The notes under the pieces were generated by a model, which saw only the letters and a program-made list of their open reading frames with translations, ran no database searches and was not told where the DNA came from. A stretch of 64,000 nt of DNA, from NCBI RefSeq assembly GCF_047730165.1, contig NZ_CP159834.1:124001-188000 (forward strand). Direction: 5' to 3'. Of the stretch, positions 1 through 8,562 are shown piece after piece. Position 1 is the stretch's first letter; the number at the start of each line of letters is the position of its first letter. The stretch comes from Patiriisocius sp047730165. GTDB lineage: Bacteria > Bacteroidota > Bacteroidia > Flavobacteriales > Flavobacteriaceae. Position numbers and translations under genes: made by a program.

Positions 1-822
1 TGCTCTTAACCACGTGTTCAAACGAGTAAAGTTTTTTTCTGAAATTATAACATCTTCACTAATGCTAAAGATGTTGCTATTCATATGATACATTTCTTGC
101 TTATCAATCTGAAAACAATTTGCTACACCGAAATGATTTATCAACCATTCATACTCCTCTTTATCAAGAAACCCATTCTCGTGAATGATGCATTTTCCTT
201 TCCCTATAGGCTGAAAACAGCAATCTAAATGCAATGCATTATCTTCTGCAACAGTGTTGCTCTTTCGCAAATTAAAAGACTTCACTTTTTTATTGGGGAA
301 GGTCTCTTGTAAAAAATCTACAGCAGCTCGATTCGTGCGCGCCGTAATGTAATCTGCATAATCATCACCCCTGTACGTACCTACAAAAATATAATCGCCG
401 TGAGGCATTACATCTCCTCCTTCTATATGCGCCTCCTCAGGAAATTGTATTCTGTTCTCTTCTGGCACTTGTGACCAAACGTGCTTTATTGCAGTAAACT
501 CTTGTTCTCTGTCTGGTAAAATATTGGCTTTAAAAAACTTATCTTCAATTACAAACCCAATGTCCCTAGAGAATATCTGGTTGTAATCTATAATATCTGA
601 AGGACGGTAGACTGTCACATCATACTTTTCAAAAATTGAGCAAACCGCAGCGATTTCCACTACCATATCTGATACTTTAGGATACGTACCTGCTTTTATA
701 TGCAATGCAGATTTTGGATCATACGTATCTTCTAATGTAGGTGCAGGTCCATTTGTTTTTGCAGTACCAAGCACAACGGCTCTCAAGCGCGAAAACTCGT
801 TATTAACGTGAAGTTTAATCAT
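1..822 (-). CDS. Guanidino-group modifying enzyme (arginine deiminase / amidinotransferase family), 3' end outside the window
   Basis: An open frame of 274 codons runs from an ATG at 822 to the window edge without a stop, so the C-terminus is missing. Visible family motifs are Arg-Asp at residues 86-87 (SRDIGF), EGGD at 134-137 and HLD at 198-200. These match the substrate-binding and catalytic Asp/Glu/His of the pentein fold shared by arginine deiminase, dimethylarginine hydrolase and amidinotransferases. The nucleophilic Cys expected near residue 285 lies outside the window, so catalytic competence cannot be judged. The family hydrolyses or transfers guanidino groups of arginine derivatives; the exact substrate here is unknown. 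It is transcribed away from the window, downstream of gltA but separated from it by a terminator. Confidence 0.8.
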   Translation of the reverse strand, partial: MIKLHVNNEFSRLRAVVLGTAKTNGPAPTLEDTYDPKSALHIKAGTYPKVSDMVVEIAAVCSIFEKYDVTVYRPSDIIDYNQIFSRDIGFVIEDKFFKANILPDREQEFTAIKHVWSQVPEENRIQFPEEAHIEGGDVMPHGDYIFVGTYRGDDYADYITARTNRAAVDFLQETFPNKKVKSFNLRKSNTVAEDNALHLDCCFQPIGKGKCIIHENGFLDKEEYEWLINHFGVANCFQIDKQEMYHMNSNIFSISEDVIISEKNFTRLNTWLRA

Positions 823-908
823 AGCTAGCAAATATAAATGTTTCCTTTAAATTTAACTTCGGAAATGTGATCGTCTTGACACTTTATTAATCGATTAATA
901 TTTCGGTA

Positions 909-940
909 TAAAAAAAAACACCTCACAATGGAGGTGTTTA
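909..940 (-). terminator. Rho-independent terminator of gltA
   Basis: An 8-bp stem (917-924 with 931-938, core cacctc/gaggtg) with a 6-nt loop is followed, on the minus strand, by a run of T (A run at 909-918 on the plus strand). It lies 31 nt past the gltA stop. Confidence 0.85.
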
Positions 941-970
941 ATAATTAGTTTACGTGAATATCAAGAATTC

Positions 971-2257
971 TTATCTTTTTGAAACATCTTTAAAAGACCT
1001 TTGCGTCTCTCCAATGTAAACTTGTCTGGGACGACCGATAGGCTCCTTACGCAAACGCATTTCTTTCCATTGTGCGATCCATCCTGGAAGTCTTCCTAGG
1101 GCAAACATAGGTGTGAACATTTCTACAGGAATACCTAAGGCTCTATATATAATCCCTGAATAGAAATCTACATTAGGATATAACTTTCTGTCTACAAAGT
1201 ATGGATCTTCTAAGGCTTCTTTCTCAAGTCCTTTAGCGATGTCTAGAATAGGATCTTCAATTCCTAATCTCTCTAAAACATCATCTGCTGCCACCTTAAT
1301 AATTTTTGCTCTTGGATCAAAGTTTTTGTACACACGATGTCCAAACCCACTTAATCTAAACGGATCATTTTTGTCTTTGGCTTTTGCCATGTATTTCTTT
1401 GTGTCACCACCATCTTCTTTAATCGCCTCAAGCATTTCAATTACCGCTTGGTTTGCACCCCCGTGAAGTGGGCCCCATAACGCGTTAATCCCTGCAGATA
1501 TACTCACGAATAAACCAGCATGTGATGACCCAACCATACGTACCGTAGAAGTAGAACAGTTTTGCTCGTGGTCTGCGTGTAATATTAATAGTTTGTCAAT
1601 CGCCGAGATTACTTTAGGATCTACCTCATAAGAACTGTTAGGCTTATTGAACATCATTTTATGAAAATTCTCTACATAGCCTAAAGTATCATCACCATAA
1701 TCTAATGGCAGGCCTGCCCTCTTTCTGTGTGCCCAGGCAGTTAAAACAGGAAATTTACCCATCACCTTAACAATTGCCTGATACATCTCTTCTTCACTAT
1801 CTACATTTACTGAAGTAGGATTAAAAGCAACCAAAGCAGAAGTTAAAGATGATAAAACTCCCATAGGATGGGCAGCTTTTGGAAAACCATCTAATATTTT
1901 CTTAACATCATCATCTACGTGTGATTCTGCTTTTATATCTGCGTGAAATTTTTCGTGTTGCTCTTTTGTTGGTAATTCACCAAAAATCAAAAGGTATGCT
2001 ACCTCTAAGAAATCTGCCTTATCAGCGAGCTCTTCAATAGAATAGCCTCTATATCTTAACACACCCTCTTCTCCATTTAAAAATGTAATAGCACTCTCGC
2101 AAGAGCCTGTATTTTTATATCCTGGATCAATAGTAGTTATTCCACCAGTAACACCTCTCAGCGTTTTTATATCTATTGCAGTTTCATTTTCCGTACCAGT
2201 AATTAAAGGAAATTCGTACTTTTTTCCATCAATCTCTAAAGTGGCCATTTTTGACAT
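971..2257 (-). CDS. gltA: Citrate synthase
   Basis: Condenses acetyl-CoA with oxaloacetate, the first step of the TCA cycle. From the ATG at 2257 the protein has 428 residues, the usual length of type II hexameric citrate synthases. The catalytic triad is visible: His265 in LHGGAN, His307 in FGHRVY and Asp364 in NVDFYSG. An in-frame TTG at 2305 would add 16 basic residues, but the family normally begins close to the MSKMATLEIDGKKYE segment, so the ATG is chosen. A terminator follows immediately (909-940), and eno lies upstream in the same direction with its own terminator, so gltA is probably transcribed alone. Confidence 0.95.
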   Translation of the reverse strand: MSKMATLEIDGKKYEFPLITGTENETAIDIKTLRGVTGGITTIDPGYKNTGSCESAITFLNGEEGVLRYRGYSIEELADKADFLEVAYLLIFGELPTKEQHEKFHADIKAESHVDDDVKKILDGFPKAAHPMGVLSSLTSALVAFNPTSVNVDSEEEMYQAIVKVMGKFPVLTAWAHRKRAGLPLDYGDDTLGYVENFHKMMFNKPNSSYEVDPKVISAIDKLLILHADHEQNCSTSTVRMVGSSHAGLFVSISAGINALWGPLHGGANQAVIEMLEAIKEDGGDTKKYMAKAKDKNDPFRLSGFGHRVYKNFDPRAKIIKVAADDVLERLGIEDPILDIAKGLEKEALEDPYFVDRKLYPNVDFYSGIIYRALGIPVEMFTPMFALGRLPGWIAQWKEMRLRKEPIGRPRQVYIGETQRSFKDVSKR

Positions 2258-2422
2258 ATATTCTTTTCTTTTTTTGTTTAATTCCCGAATAAACGGAACC
2301 GACAAGGTACAAAATATTGAACCATTTATAAAAACCTAAGGCCCTTATGTTTGGTTAAATAATTGCTAAATTTTTTAATCCTTCAGCCAGTAAAGTATGC
2401 TAGTCGTCTCTTAGGTATACAT

Positions 2423-2448
2423 AAAAAAAGCGACCTCTACGAGATCGC
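2423..2448 (-). terminator. Rho-independent terminator of eno
   Basis: An 8-bp stem (2430-2437 with 2441-2448, one G-T wobble) and a 3-nt loop, followed on the minus strand by seven T. It lies 25 nt after the eno stop. Confidence 0.8.
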
Positions 2449-2472
2449 CTGCACTTTAACTGCACGGGGCAT

Positions 2473-3759
2473 TTATATCTTAAACGCCTTACTGCCAGGA
2501 AAATATGCCACATCTGCTAATTGCTCTTCAATACGCAACAACTGATTATACTTTGCCATACGATCACTACGAGACGCAGAACCTGTTTTTATCTGACCAC
2601 AGTTTAAAGCAACTGCAAGATCTGCAATTGTATTATCTTCTGTCTCTCCACTTCTATGTGACATCACCGATGTATACCCTGCATTATGCGCCATATTTAC
2701 AGCTGCAATCGTTTCGCTCAAGGTTCCTATTTGGTTTACTTTAATTAAGATAGAATTTGCAATGTTTTCTGAAATACCACGAGACAAACGCTCTACATTA
2801 GTCACAAAAAGGTCATCACCTACAAGTTGAACTTTATCACCAACAATATCGGTGAGATATTTCCATCCCTCCCAATCATTCTCATCCATCCCGTCCTCCA
2901 CAGAAATGATAGGATAGTCTGCACATAATTGCGCTAAATAATCTGCCTGCTCTTTACTCGTTCTAATTTTTCCTGAAGCGCCTTCGAACTTAGAATAATC
3001 ATACTTCCCATCCACGTAAAACTCTGCCGCTGCGCAATCAAGGGCGATCATTATTTGATCCCCGAACGTATATCCAGCATTCTCCACTGCTTTCTTAATT
3101 GTATCCAATGCGTCTTCTGTTCCATCCAGCGTTGGCGCAAAACCACCTTCATCACCAACTGCGGTACTTAAACCCCTATCGTGCAACACCTTTTTTAAAT
3201 GATGGAAAATTTCAGATCCCATTTGCATTGCCTCTGTAAAAGTTGCTGCCTTTACTGGTATCACCATAAATTCTTGAAAGGCGATAGGCGCGTCACTGTG
3301 CGAGCCACCGTTGATAATATTCATCATGGGCACGGGCAGTGTTTTTGCACTCACTCCTCCTATGTAGCGATACAACGGCATCCCTAATTCATTTGCTGCA
3401 GCTTTAGCTACCGCTAGTGAAACTCCAAGAATTGCATTAGCACCTAGCTTCGCTTTGTTTTTAGTTCCATCAAGATCAAGCATGATCTGGTCAATCTCCT
3501 CTTGTTCAAAAACTGACACACCGAGTAAGGTACCCGCTATCTTACCATTAACATTCTCAACGGCTTTTAGCACTCCTTTACCCATATAAGCATCACCACC
3601 ATCTCTCAACTCTACGGCTTCGTGCTCCCCTGTAGATGCGCCGGAAGGCACAGCCGCTCGACCTAGAAAACCTTGTTCTGTGATAACATCAACCTCAATG
3701 GTTGGGTTACCTCTACTATCAAAAATCTGCCTTGCATGGATATCTATTATAATGCTCAT
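2473..3759 (-). CDS. eno: Enolase (phosphopyruvate hydratase)
   Basis: Interconverts 2-phosphoglycerate and phosphoenolpyruvate in glycolysis and gluconeogenesis. The protein has 428 residues and full-length family architecture: N-terminal capping domain with HARQIFDSRGNPT, the GASTGEHEA loop, then the barrel with Mg-binding acids in IALDCAA, ISVEDGMDEND and LVGDDLFVTN. The catalytic Lys is in ILIKVNQIGT and the signature SHRSGETED is present. It sits 96 nt downstream of carA in the same orientation and ends in a terminator. No clear TAnnTTTG box was found just upstream, so it may be read through from carA. Confidence 0.97.
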   Translation of the reverse strand: MSIIIDIHARQIFDSRGNPTIEVDVITEQGFLGRAAVPSGASTGEHEAVELRDGGDAYMGKGVLKAVENVNGKIAGTLLGVSVFEQEEIDQIMLDLDGTKNKAKLGANAILGVSLAVAKAAANELGMPLYRYIGGVSAKTLPVPMMNIINGGSHSDAPIAFQEFMVIPVKAATFTEAMQMGSEIFHHLKKVLHDRGLSTAVGDEGGFAPTLDGTEDALDTIKKAVENAGYTFGDQIMIALDCAAAEFYVDGKYDYSKFEGASGKIRTSKEQADYLAQLCADYPIISVEDGMDENDWEGWKYLTDIVGDKVQLVGDDLFVTNVERLSRGISENIANSILIKVNQIGTLSETIAAVNMAHNAGYTSVMSHRSGETEDNTIADLAVALNCGQIKTGSASRSDRMAKYNQLLRIEEQLADVAYFPGSKAFKI

Positions 3760-3855
3760 TTAATTATTTTTTTTCTATTGCTTTGCAACAATTGTTTCTC
3801 TTTTAATTTTCTATTGTCGAACTACTCTTCAAGTATTAAAATTTCTGAAATTTAC

Positions 3856-4965
3856 TTATTTAGAATTCTTGATGTTTGTAATAAAATCATCAAAAAGATA
3901 ACTAGCGTCGTGTGGCCCAGGACTTGCTTCTGGATGGTACTGTACAGAAAATACCGGCTTGCTCTTCATTCGAATCCCAGCAGCCGTCTGATCATTTAAA
4001 TGCACGTGAGTTATCTCAACATCTGCATGTGCTTCTGCTTCTTCTTTATTAATTGCAAAACCATGATTTTGTGATGTAATTTCACCTTTCCCTGTCATAA
4101 GATTCATAATCGGGTGATTAATACCCCTATGACCGTGGTGCATTTTATAGGTAGAAATTCCATTTGCCAAAGCCAAAACTTGGTGCCCTAGACAAATACC
4201 AAATAAAGGTTTCCCAGTTTCTAATATCTCTTTAGTTGTTGCGATTGCTTGGGTAAGTGGCTCTGGATCTCCAGGACCATTAGACAAAAAATAACCGTCT
4301 GGCTCAAAAGATTGCATTTCAGTAAAAGAGGTATTGTATGGAAATACTTTCACATAGCAATCACGCTTCGCAAGGTTGCGCAAGATGTTCTTCTTGATCC
4401 CAATATCTAATGCTGAAATTTTATAACTCGCATTTTCGTCACCATAGAAATAAGGTTCTTTAGTAGAAACTTTGCTCGCCAATTCCAGTCCATTCATATC
4501 TGGAATGTCTGCCAATTGCTTTTTCAACACCTCCAGATTATCTACATCTGTAGTAATCACAGCGTTCATAGCGCCATTATCTCTTATGTAGCTTACGAGT
4601 GCTCTCGTATCCACATCGCTAATAGCTAATAAATTATTCTGTGAAAGAAAGTCTTCCAAGGTACCGTCACTATCGGGTCTTGACGCTTGATAGCTAAAAT
4701 TACGACAAATGAGGCCTGCAATTTTTACGCCATCAGACTCTACTTCTTCATCGTTCACTCCGTAGTTCCCTATGTGGGCATTGGTGGTCACCATTAATTG
4801 ACCAAAATAAGAAGGGTCGGTAAAAATCTCTTGATATCCGGTCATTCCAGTATTAAAACAAACCTCTCCAAAGGCAGAACCTTCTTTACTTCCTACTGCT
4901 TTCCCATAAAATATGGTGCCATCTACAAGGAGAATTAATGCGTTTTTTCTTGCTTGATATTTCAT
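3856..4965 (-). CDS. carA: Carbamoyl-phosphate synthase small (glutaminase) subunit
   Basis: Hydrolyses glutamine and channels ammonia to CarB for carbamoyl phosphate, feeding pyrimidine and arginine synthesis. It has 369 residues: an N-terminal CPSase domain (GTIFYGKAVG, FNTGMTGYQEI) and a class I glutamine amidotransferase domain with nucleophile Cys258 in GICLGHQ and His344/Glu346 in QYHPEASPGP. The large subunit carB is not adjacent. The gene lies 225 nt downstream of rplQ, past a strong terminator, so it needs its own promoter. A possible -7 box TATTTTTG is at 5069-5076. Confidence 0.96.
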   Translation of the reverse strand: MKYQARKNALILLVDGTIFYGKAVGSKEGSAFGEVCFNTGMTGYQEIFTDPSYFGQLMVTTNAHIGNYGVNDEEVESDGVKIAGLICRNFSYQASRPDSDGTLEDFLSQNNLLAISDVDTRALVSYIRDNGAMNAVITTDVDNLEVLKKQLADIPDMNGLELASKVSTKEPYFYGDENASYKISALDIGIKKNILRNLAKRDCYVKVFPYNTSFTEMQSFEPDGYFLSNGPGDPEPLTQAIATTKEILETGKPLFGICLGHQVLALANGISTYKMHHGHRGINHPIMNLMTGKGEITSQNHGFAINKEEAEAHADVEITHVHLNDQTAAGIRMKSKPVFSVQYHPEASPGPHDASYLFDDFITNIKNSK

Positions 4966-5068
4966 CTTTATAAAATATTTGAGAATTTGGAGAACTTAAG
5001 GCTCGATTGAAAATCTTTCATTCTATTGAAAATTGTTATGGAGCATTTTATAGCTTATATAAGCTGGA

Positions 5069-5076
5069 CAAAAATA
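5069..5076 (-). promoter_or_regulatory. Possible carA promoter -7 box (TATTTTTG)
   Basis: On the minus strand the octamer matches the Bacteroidota TAnnTTTG element, 104 nt upstream of the carA start and downstream of the rplQ terminator. No good TTTG -33 element lies at the expected distance, so this is weak. Confidence 0.35.
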
Positions 5077-5130
5077 ATCTAATTGCTCGTTTTATTATAA
5101 TAGTGTTTTTAGAACTTCTTAACAGTCTAT

Positions 5131-5166
5131 AAAAAAAGGGATAAACATTAATTGTTTATCCCTTTT
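5131..5166 (-). terminator. Rho-independent terminator ending the rpsD-rpoA-rplQ unit
   Basis: A 14-bp perfect stem (5134-5147 with 5153-5166, core gggataaaca/tgtttatccc) with loop ttaat, followed by T on the minus strand. It begins 24 nt past the rplQ stop. Confidence 0.92.
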
Positions 5167-5190
5167 AAAATTTTATAAATGATATCGCAT

Positions 5191-5670
5191 TTATTCTTCT
5201 TCTTTACTGGCTTTAGCAGATTCTGCGACAGCTACTGGTTTTGCATCGGCACCTCCACGACGACTACGACGTGTAGTTTTCGTTTTCTTAGATTTTCCTG
5301 GGTTGTAAATCTCGTTGTAATCTACTAATTCGATCATCGCCATATCAGCGTTATCTCCTAGACGATTTCCTAACTTAATAATCCGAGTATAACCACCTGG
5401 ACGATCCCCTATCTTAACAGCTACATCTCTAAAAAGCTCCGCTACTACTTCTTTTTGGCGTAAACGTGCCATAACGATACGACGATTATGAGTTGTGTCT
5501 ACCTTAGACTTTGTAATCATAGGTTCTACAAAAGACTTAAGCGCTTTTGCCTTAGCAACAGTCGTATTAATTCTTTTGTGCTCTATCAATGAACAAGCCA
5601 TGTTAGCTAGCATTGATTTTCTGTGCGCAGTTTTTCTACTTAAGTGGTTTACTTTTTTTCCGTGTCTCAT
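5191..5670 (-). CDS. rplQ: 50S ribosomal protein L17
   Basis: A 23S rRNA-binding protein of the large subunit. The N-terminal MRHGKKVNHLSRKTAHR signature and the RPGGYTRI motif are clear. At 159 residues it exceeds the roughly 127 of E. coli through a Lys/Arg/Ala-rich tail ending in acidic residues (KASKEEE), a C-terminal extension common in Bacteroidota. It is the last gene of rpsD-rpoA-rplQ, 76 nt after rpoA and followed by a strong terminator. Confidence 0.96.
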   Translation of the reverse strand: MRHGKKVNHLSRKTAHRKSMLANMACSLIEHKRINTTVAKAKALKSFVEPMITKSKVDTTHNRRIVMARLRQKEVVAELFRDVAVKIGDRPGGYTRIIKLGNRLGDNADMAMIELVDYNEIYNPGKSKKTKTTRRSRRGGADAKPVAVAESAKASKEEE

Positions 5671-5746
5671 GACATTTTGTTTATCATCTTGCTACCAAAT
5701 CCGACGATGCGGAGAGCAAAATATGATTATTAATTATTTTATATTA

Positions 5747-6739
5747 CTAGTCTTTATCTAACTTGTACTTAGAAAGGTCCATTCCGAAGTTCAATCCCTT
5801 TACATTAACGAGCTCTTCTAGTTCCGTAAGAGATTTCTTTCCGAAATTTCTAAACTTCATTAAATCGTTCTTATTAAAAGAAACCAAATCTCCAAGTGTA
5901 TCTACTTCTGCAGCTTTAAGACAGTTAAGCGCACGAACACTAAGGTCCATATCTACTAACTTAGTCTTAAGCAACTGACGCATGTGTAATGACTCTTCGT
6001 CATATGTTTCAGTTTGAGCAATCTCATCTGCCTCAAGGGTGATGCGCTCGTCACTAAATAACATAAAGTGATGTATTAAAGTCTTAGCTGCCTCAGTTAA
6101 AGCATCTTTAGGATTGATAGAGCCGTCTGTAATGATTTCAAAAACCAATTTTTCGTAATCTGTTTTCTGCTCTACACGGAAATTCTCAATACTATACTTT
6201 ACGTTTTTAATAGGAGTAAAAATAGAATCTGTAAAGATGGTACCAAGTGGCGCATTTGCCTTCTTGTTTTCTTCAGCAGGAACATATCCTCTACCTTTTT
6301 CGATAGTAATCTCCATATTAAGATTCACTTTAGAATCCATATTACAGATTACATGATCCGGGTTAAGCACTTGAAATCCAGAAATAAACTTCTGAAAATC
6401 TCCTGCAACTATCTTATCATTACCAGAAACAGATATGGTCACTGTCTCGTTGTCAATCTCATCTATTTGTCTTTTAAAACGAACTTGCTTTAAATTTAAG
6501 ATGATTTCTGTTACATCTTCTACTACACCAGCGATCGTTGAGAACTCATGATCTACACCTTCGATACGCAAAGAGGTGATCGCAAATCCTTCAAGAGAAG
6601 AAAGTAGTACTCTTCTAAGTGCATTACCCACAGTCAATCCATAACCTGGTTCTAAGGGACGAAATTCGAATTTCCCCTCAAAATCAGTTGAGTTAATCAT
6701 GATTACTTTATCTGGTTTTTGAAAACTAAATACTGCCAT
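5747..6739 (-). CDS. rpoA: DNA-directed RNA polymerase subunit alpha
   Basis: Scaffold for RNA polymerase assembly and contact point for upstream DNA and activators. It has 330 residues: the N-terminal dimerisation domain (about 1-230, with LEPGYGLTVGNALRRVLLSSLEG) and a C-terminal helix-hairpin-helix domain (about 260-325, LSVRALNCLKAAEVDTLGDL and FGKKSLTELEEL). It is 93 nt downstream of rpsD and 76 nt upstream of rplQ. Its transcription probably starts at the promoter in front of rpsD (7602-7609). Confidence 0.97.
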   Translation of the reverse strand: MAVFSFQKPDKVIMINSTDFEGKFEFRPLEPGYGLTVGNALRRVLLSSLEGFAITSLRIEGVDHEFSTIAGVVEDVTEIILNLKQVRFKRQIDEIDNETVTISVSGNDKIVAGDFQKFISGFQVLNPDHVICNMDSKVNLNMEITIEKGRGYVPAEENKKANAPLGTIFTDSIFTPIKNVKYSIENFRVEQKTDYEKLVFEIITDGSINPKDALTEAAKTLIHHFMLFSDERITLEADEIAQTETYDEESLHMRQLLKTKLVDMDLSVRALNCLKAAEVDTLGDLVSFNKNDLMKFRNFGKKSLTELEELVNVKGLNFGMDLSKYKLDKD

Positions 6740-6832
6740 TTTTTCTTCGTTTTAATTGTTATTTAGTTGCGCGATTTAACAGTTTGAAGAACACCATAAA
6801 TCCTTTGGCCAAATACCAATATGATTATTTTA

Positions 6833-7438
6833 TTACTTAGAATATAATTCGACAATAAACTGCTCGTTTATGTTTTCTGGAATCTGTAAACGCTGAGGTA
6901 CAGAAACAAATGTTCCTTGCTTAGTCTCAGTATTCCATGTGATCCACTCATATACGTTACTAGAATTTGCCAATGAATTTTGAATCGCTTCAAGAGATTT
7001 AGACTTCTCTCTTACTGCAACTACATCACCTGCTTTTAATTGGTAGGAAGGGATGTTTACTTTTTCTCCATTCACAGTGATGTGACGGTGAGAAACTAGT
7101 TGTCTTGCCGCTGGACGGCTAGATGCAATACCCATACGGTATACTACATTATCAAGTCTAGACTCACAAAGCTGTAACAATACCTGTCCTGTGATTCCAG
7201 GTGCAGCTGTTGACTTCTTGAATAAGTTTCTAAACTGCTTTTCAAGGATACCATAAGTATACTTTGCTTTCTGCTTTTCAGCTAGCTGGATTGCATATTC
7301 AGATTTTTTACCACGACGACGGTTATTACCGTGTTGCCCTGGAGGGTAATTTCTTTTTTCGAAGGATTTGTCTTCTCCGAAGATCGCTTCACCGAATTTA
7401 CGGGCGATTTTAGTTTTTGGACCAGTATATCTTGCCAT
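6833..7438 (-). CDS. rpsD: 30S ribosomal protein S4
   Basis: A primary 16S rRNA-binding protein that nucleates 30S assembly. It has 201 residues: MARYTGPKTKIARKFGE at the start, a central S4 RNA-binding domain (SRLDNVVYRMGIASSRPAARQLVSHRHITVNG) and a C-terminal tail. The N-terminal cysteine zinc motif of some S4 proteins is absent. It is the first gene of a separate unit: a 220-nt spacer with a terminator hairpin, a promoter box and two further hairpins separates it from rpsK. S4 autoregulates the alpha operon in other bacteria, so this leader could be its target (inference). Confidence 0.96.
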   Translation of the reverse strand: MARYTGPKTKIARKFGEAIFGEDKSFEKRNYPPGQHGNNRRRGKKSEYAIQLAEKQKAKYTYGILEKQFRNLFKKSTAAPGITGQVLLQLCESRLDNVVYRMGIASSRPAARQLVSHRHITVNGEKVNIPSYQLKAGDVVAVREKSKSLEAIQNSLANSSNVYEWITWNTETKQGTFVSVPQRLQIPENINEQFIVELYSK

Positions 7439-7485
7439 TTCTAATTGTTTGTGAGGGAAAAACTAAATTAAGGTCTTTGTGTGGT

Positions 7486-7577
7486 GACAAAACAAGTTTT
7501 GTCCTTACATCCTCTAGTTTTTTTCAACTCTCGATTGATATTTATTAAGTACTACTAAAGATGCCCGGAAGCATCTT
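7486..7577 (-). promoter_or_regulatory. Structured leader upstream of rpsD
   Basis: Two hairpins lie in the transcribed leader. One is 7558-7564 with 7571-7577 (aagatgc/gcatctt, loop ccggaa). The other is 7486-7493 with 7496-7503 (gacaaaac/gttttgtc, 2-nt loop in this pairing). With the promoter at 7602-7609 the leader is about 160 nt, unusually long for this operon set. An S4 autoregulatory target is possible but not shown. Confidence 0.4.
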
Positions 7578-7601
7578 ATATATTTTCTCTATTAGAGCCC
7601 G

Positions 7602-7609
7602 CAAAGGTA
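7602..7609 (-). promoter_or_regulatory. Promoter -7 box TACCTTTG for rpsD-rpoA-rplQ
   Basis: An exact match to the Bacteroidota TAnnTTTG element on the minus strand, followed by GC. It lies just downstream of the rpsK terminator hairpin and upstream of rpsD. The -33 TTG is not clear because that position falls in the hairpin. Confidence 0.65.
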
Positions 7610-7612
7610 CTA

Positions 7613-7647
7613 ATAAAAAATAGAAATGATTCGCCCGAAGGCGAATC
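7613..7647 (-). terminator. Terminator-like hairpin after rpsK
   Basis: An 8-bp perfect stem gattcgcc/ggcgaatc (7628-7635 with 7640-7647) has a UUCG tetraloop on the minus strand. It is followed by an AT-rich tract with six T. It starts 11 nt past the rpsK stop and separates rpsK from the rpsD unit. Confidence 0.7.
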
Positions 7648-7658
7648 AAATATTTTAT

Positions 7659-8057
7659 TTAAACTCTACGTCTTTTTGCTGGACGACACCCGTTATGTGG
7701 CATTGGAGTAACATCGATAATTTCTGTAACCTCAATTCCCATATTATGGATAGCACGGATAGCAGATTCTCTACCATTCCCTGGTCCTTTTACGTATACT
7801 TTACACTTGCGCATACCTGCCTCGTGTGCCACTTTCGCACAGTCCTCAGATGCTAGTTGAGCAGCATAAGGAGTATTCTTCTTTGATCCTCTAAAGCCCA
7901 TTTTACCGGCAGATGACCAAGAGATTACATCTCCTGCTTTGTTAGTCAACGAAACAATAATATTATTGAATGACGCTGTAATGTGCGCTGCACCTACAGA
8001 CTCCACATTAACTTTACGTTTTTTTGTGCTTTTAGCTTTTGGATTTGCCTTTGCCAT
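7659..8057 (-). CDS. rpsK: 30S ribosomal protein S11
   Basis: Small-subunit platform protein near the mRNA exit site. It has 132 residues with signatures ITASFNNIIVSLT, GRESAIRAI and the basic tail HNGCRPAKRRRV. It lies 9 nt after rpsM and ends the long spc run, because a terminator-like hairpin follows directly. Confidence 0.97.
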   Translation of the reverse strand: MAKANPKAKSTKKRKVNVESVGAAHITASFNNIIVSLTNKAGDVISWSSAGKMGFRGSKKNTPYAAQLASEDCAKVAHEAGMRKCKVYVKGPGNGRESAIRAIHNMGIEVTEIIDVTPMPHNGCRPAKRRRV

Positions 8058-8066
8058 ATCTAATTA

Positions 8067-8441
8067 TTATTTAGTTGCCTTTTTCTTGTTAGCAACAGTT
8101 TTACGTTTTCCTTTTCTTGTTCTAGAATTATTCTTAGTACGTTGTCCCCTAAGAGGAAGACCTACTCTGTGACGAATACCTCTGTAACATCCTATGTCCA
8201 TTAAACGTTTAATGTTTAATTGAACTTCGCTACGTAGTTCACCTTCAATTTTGAAAGACCCAACCGCGTCACGAATAGCACCGATTTCTTCATCGTTCCA
8301 TTCGTTTACTTTTTTGTCTTCGCTAACTCCAGCCTTTTCCAATATTTCTTGAGAACGGCTTAAACCGATTCCGAAGATATACGTTAACGCGATTACACCC
8401 CTTTTTTGCTTTGGGATATCAACACCTGCGATTCTTGCCAT
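8067..8441 (-). CDS. rpsM: 30S ribosomal protein S13
   Basis: 30S head protein contacting P-site tRNA and the intersubunit bridge. It has 124 residues: MARIAGVDIPKQKRGVIALTYIFGIG at the N-terminus and RHRVGLPLRGQRTKNNSRTR in the C-terminal half, with a basic tail. It is 3 nt after rpmJ and 9 nt before rpsK. Confidence 0.97.
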   Translation of the reverse strand: MARIAGVDIPKQKRGVIALTYIFGIGLSRSQEILEKAGVSEDKKVNEWNDEEIGAIRDAVGSFKIEGELRSEVQLNIKRLMDIGCYRGIRHRVGLPLRGQRTKNNSRTRKGKRKTVANKKKATK

Positions 8442-8444
8442 AAC

Positions 8445-8561
8445 TTATCCTTGTCTTTGTTTGAACCTAGGGTTCTTTTTGTTAATTACATATAATCTGC
8501 CTTTCCTGCGTACAATCTTGCAGTCGACACTTCTTTTCTTAACTGATGCTCTAACTTTCAT
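8445..8561 (-). CDS. rpmJ: 50S ribosomal protein L36 (cysteine-depleted form)
   Basis: A 38-residue protein starting MKVRASVKKRSVDCK and ending KNPRFKQRQG. Compared with zinc-ribbon L36 (three Cys and one His), only Cys14 remains; the positions of Cys11, Cys27 and His33 are Ser, Asn and Phe. The protein therefore should not bind zinc. It lies 1 nt after infA and 3 nt before rpsM, the canonical place for rpmJ. Confidence 0.93.
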   Translation of the reverse strand: MKVRASVKKRSVDCKIVRRKGRLYVINKKNPRFKQRQG

Positions 8562-8562
8562 T

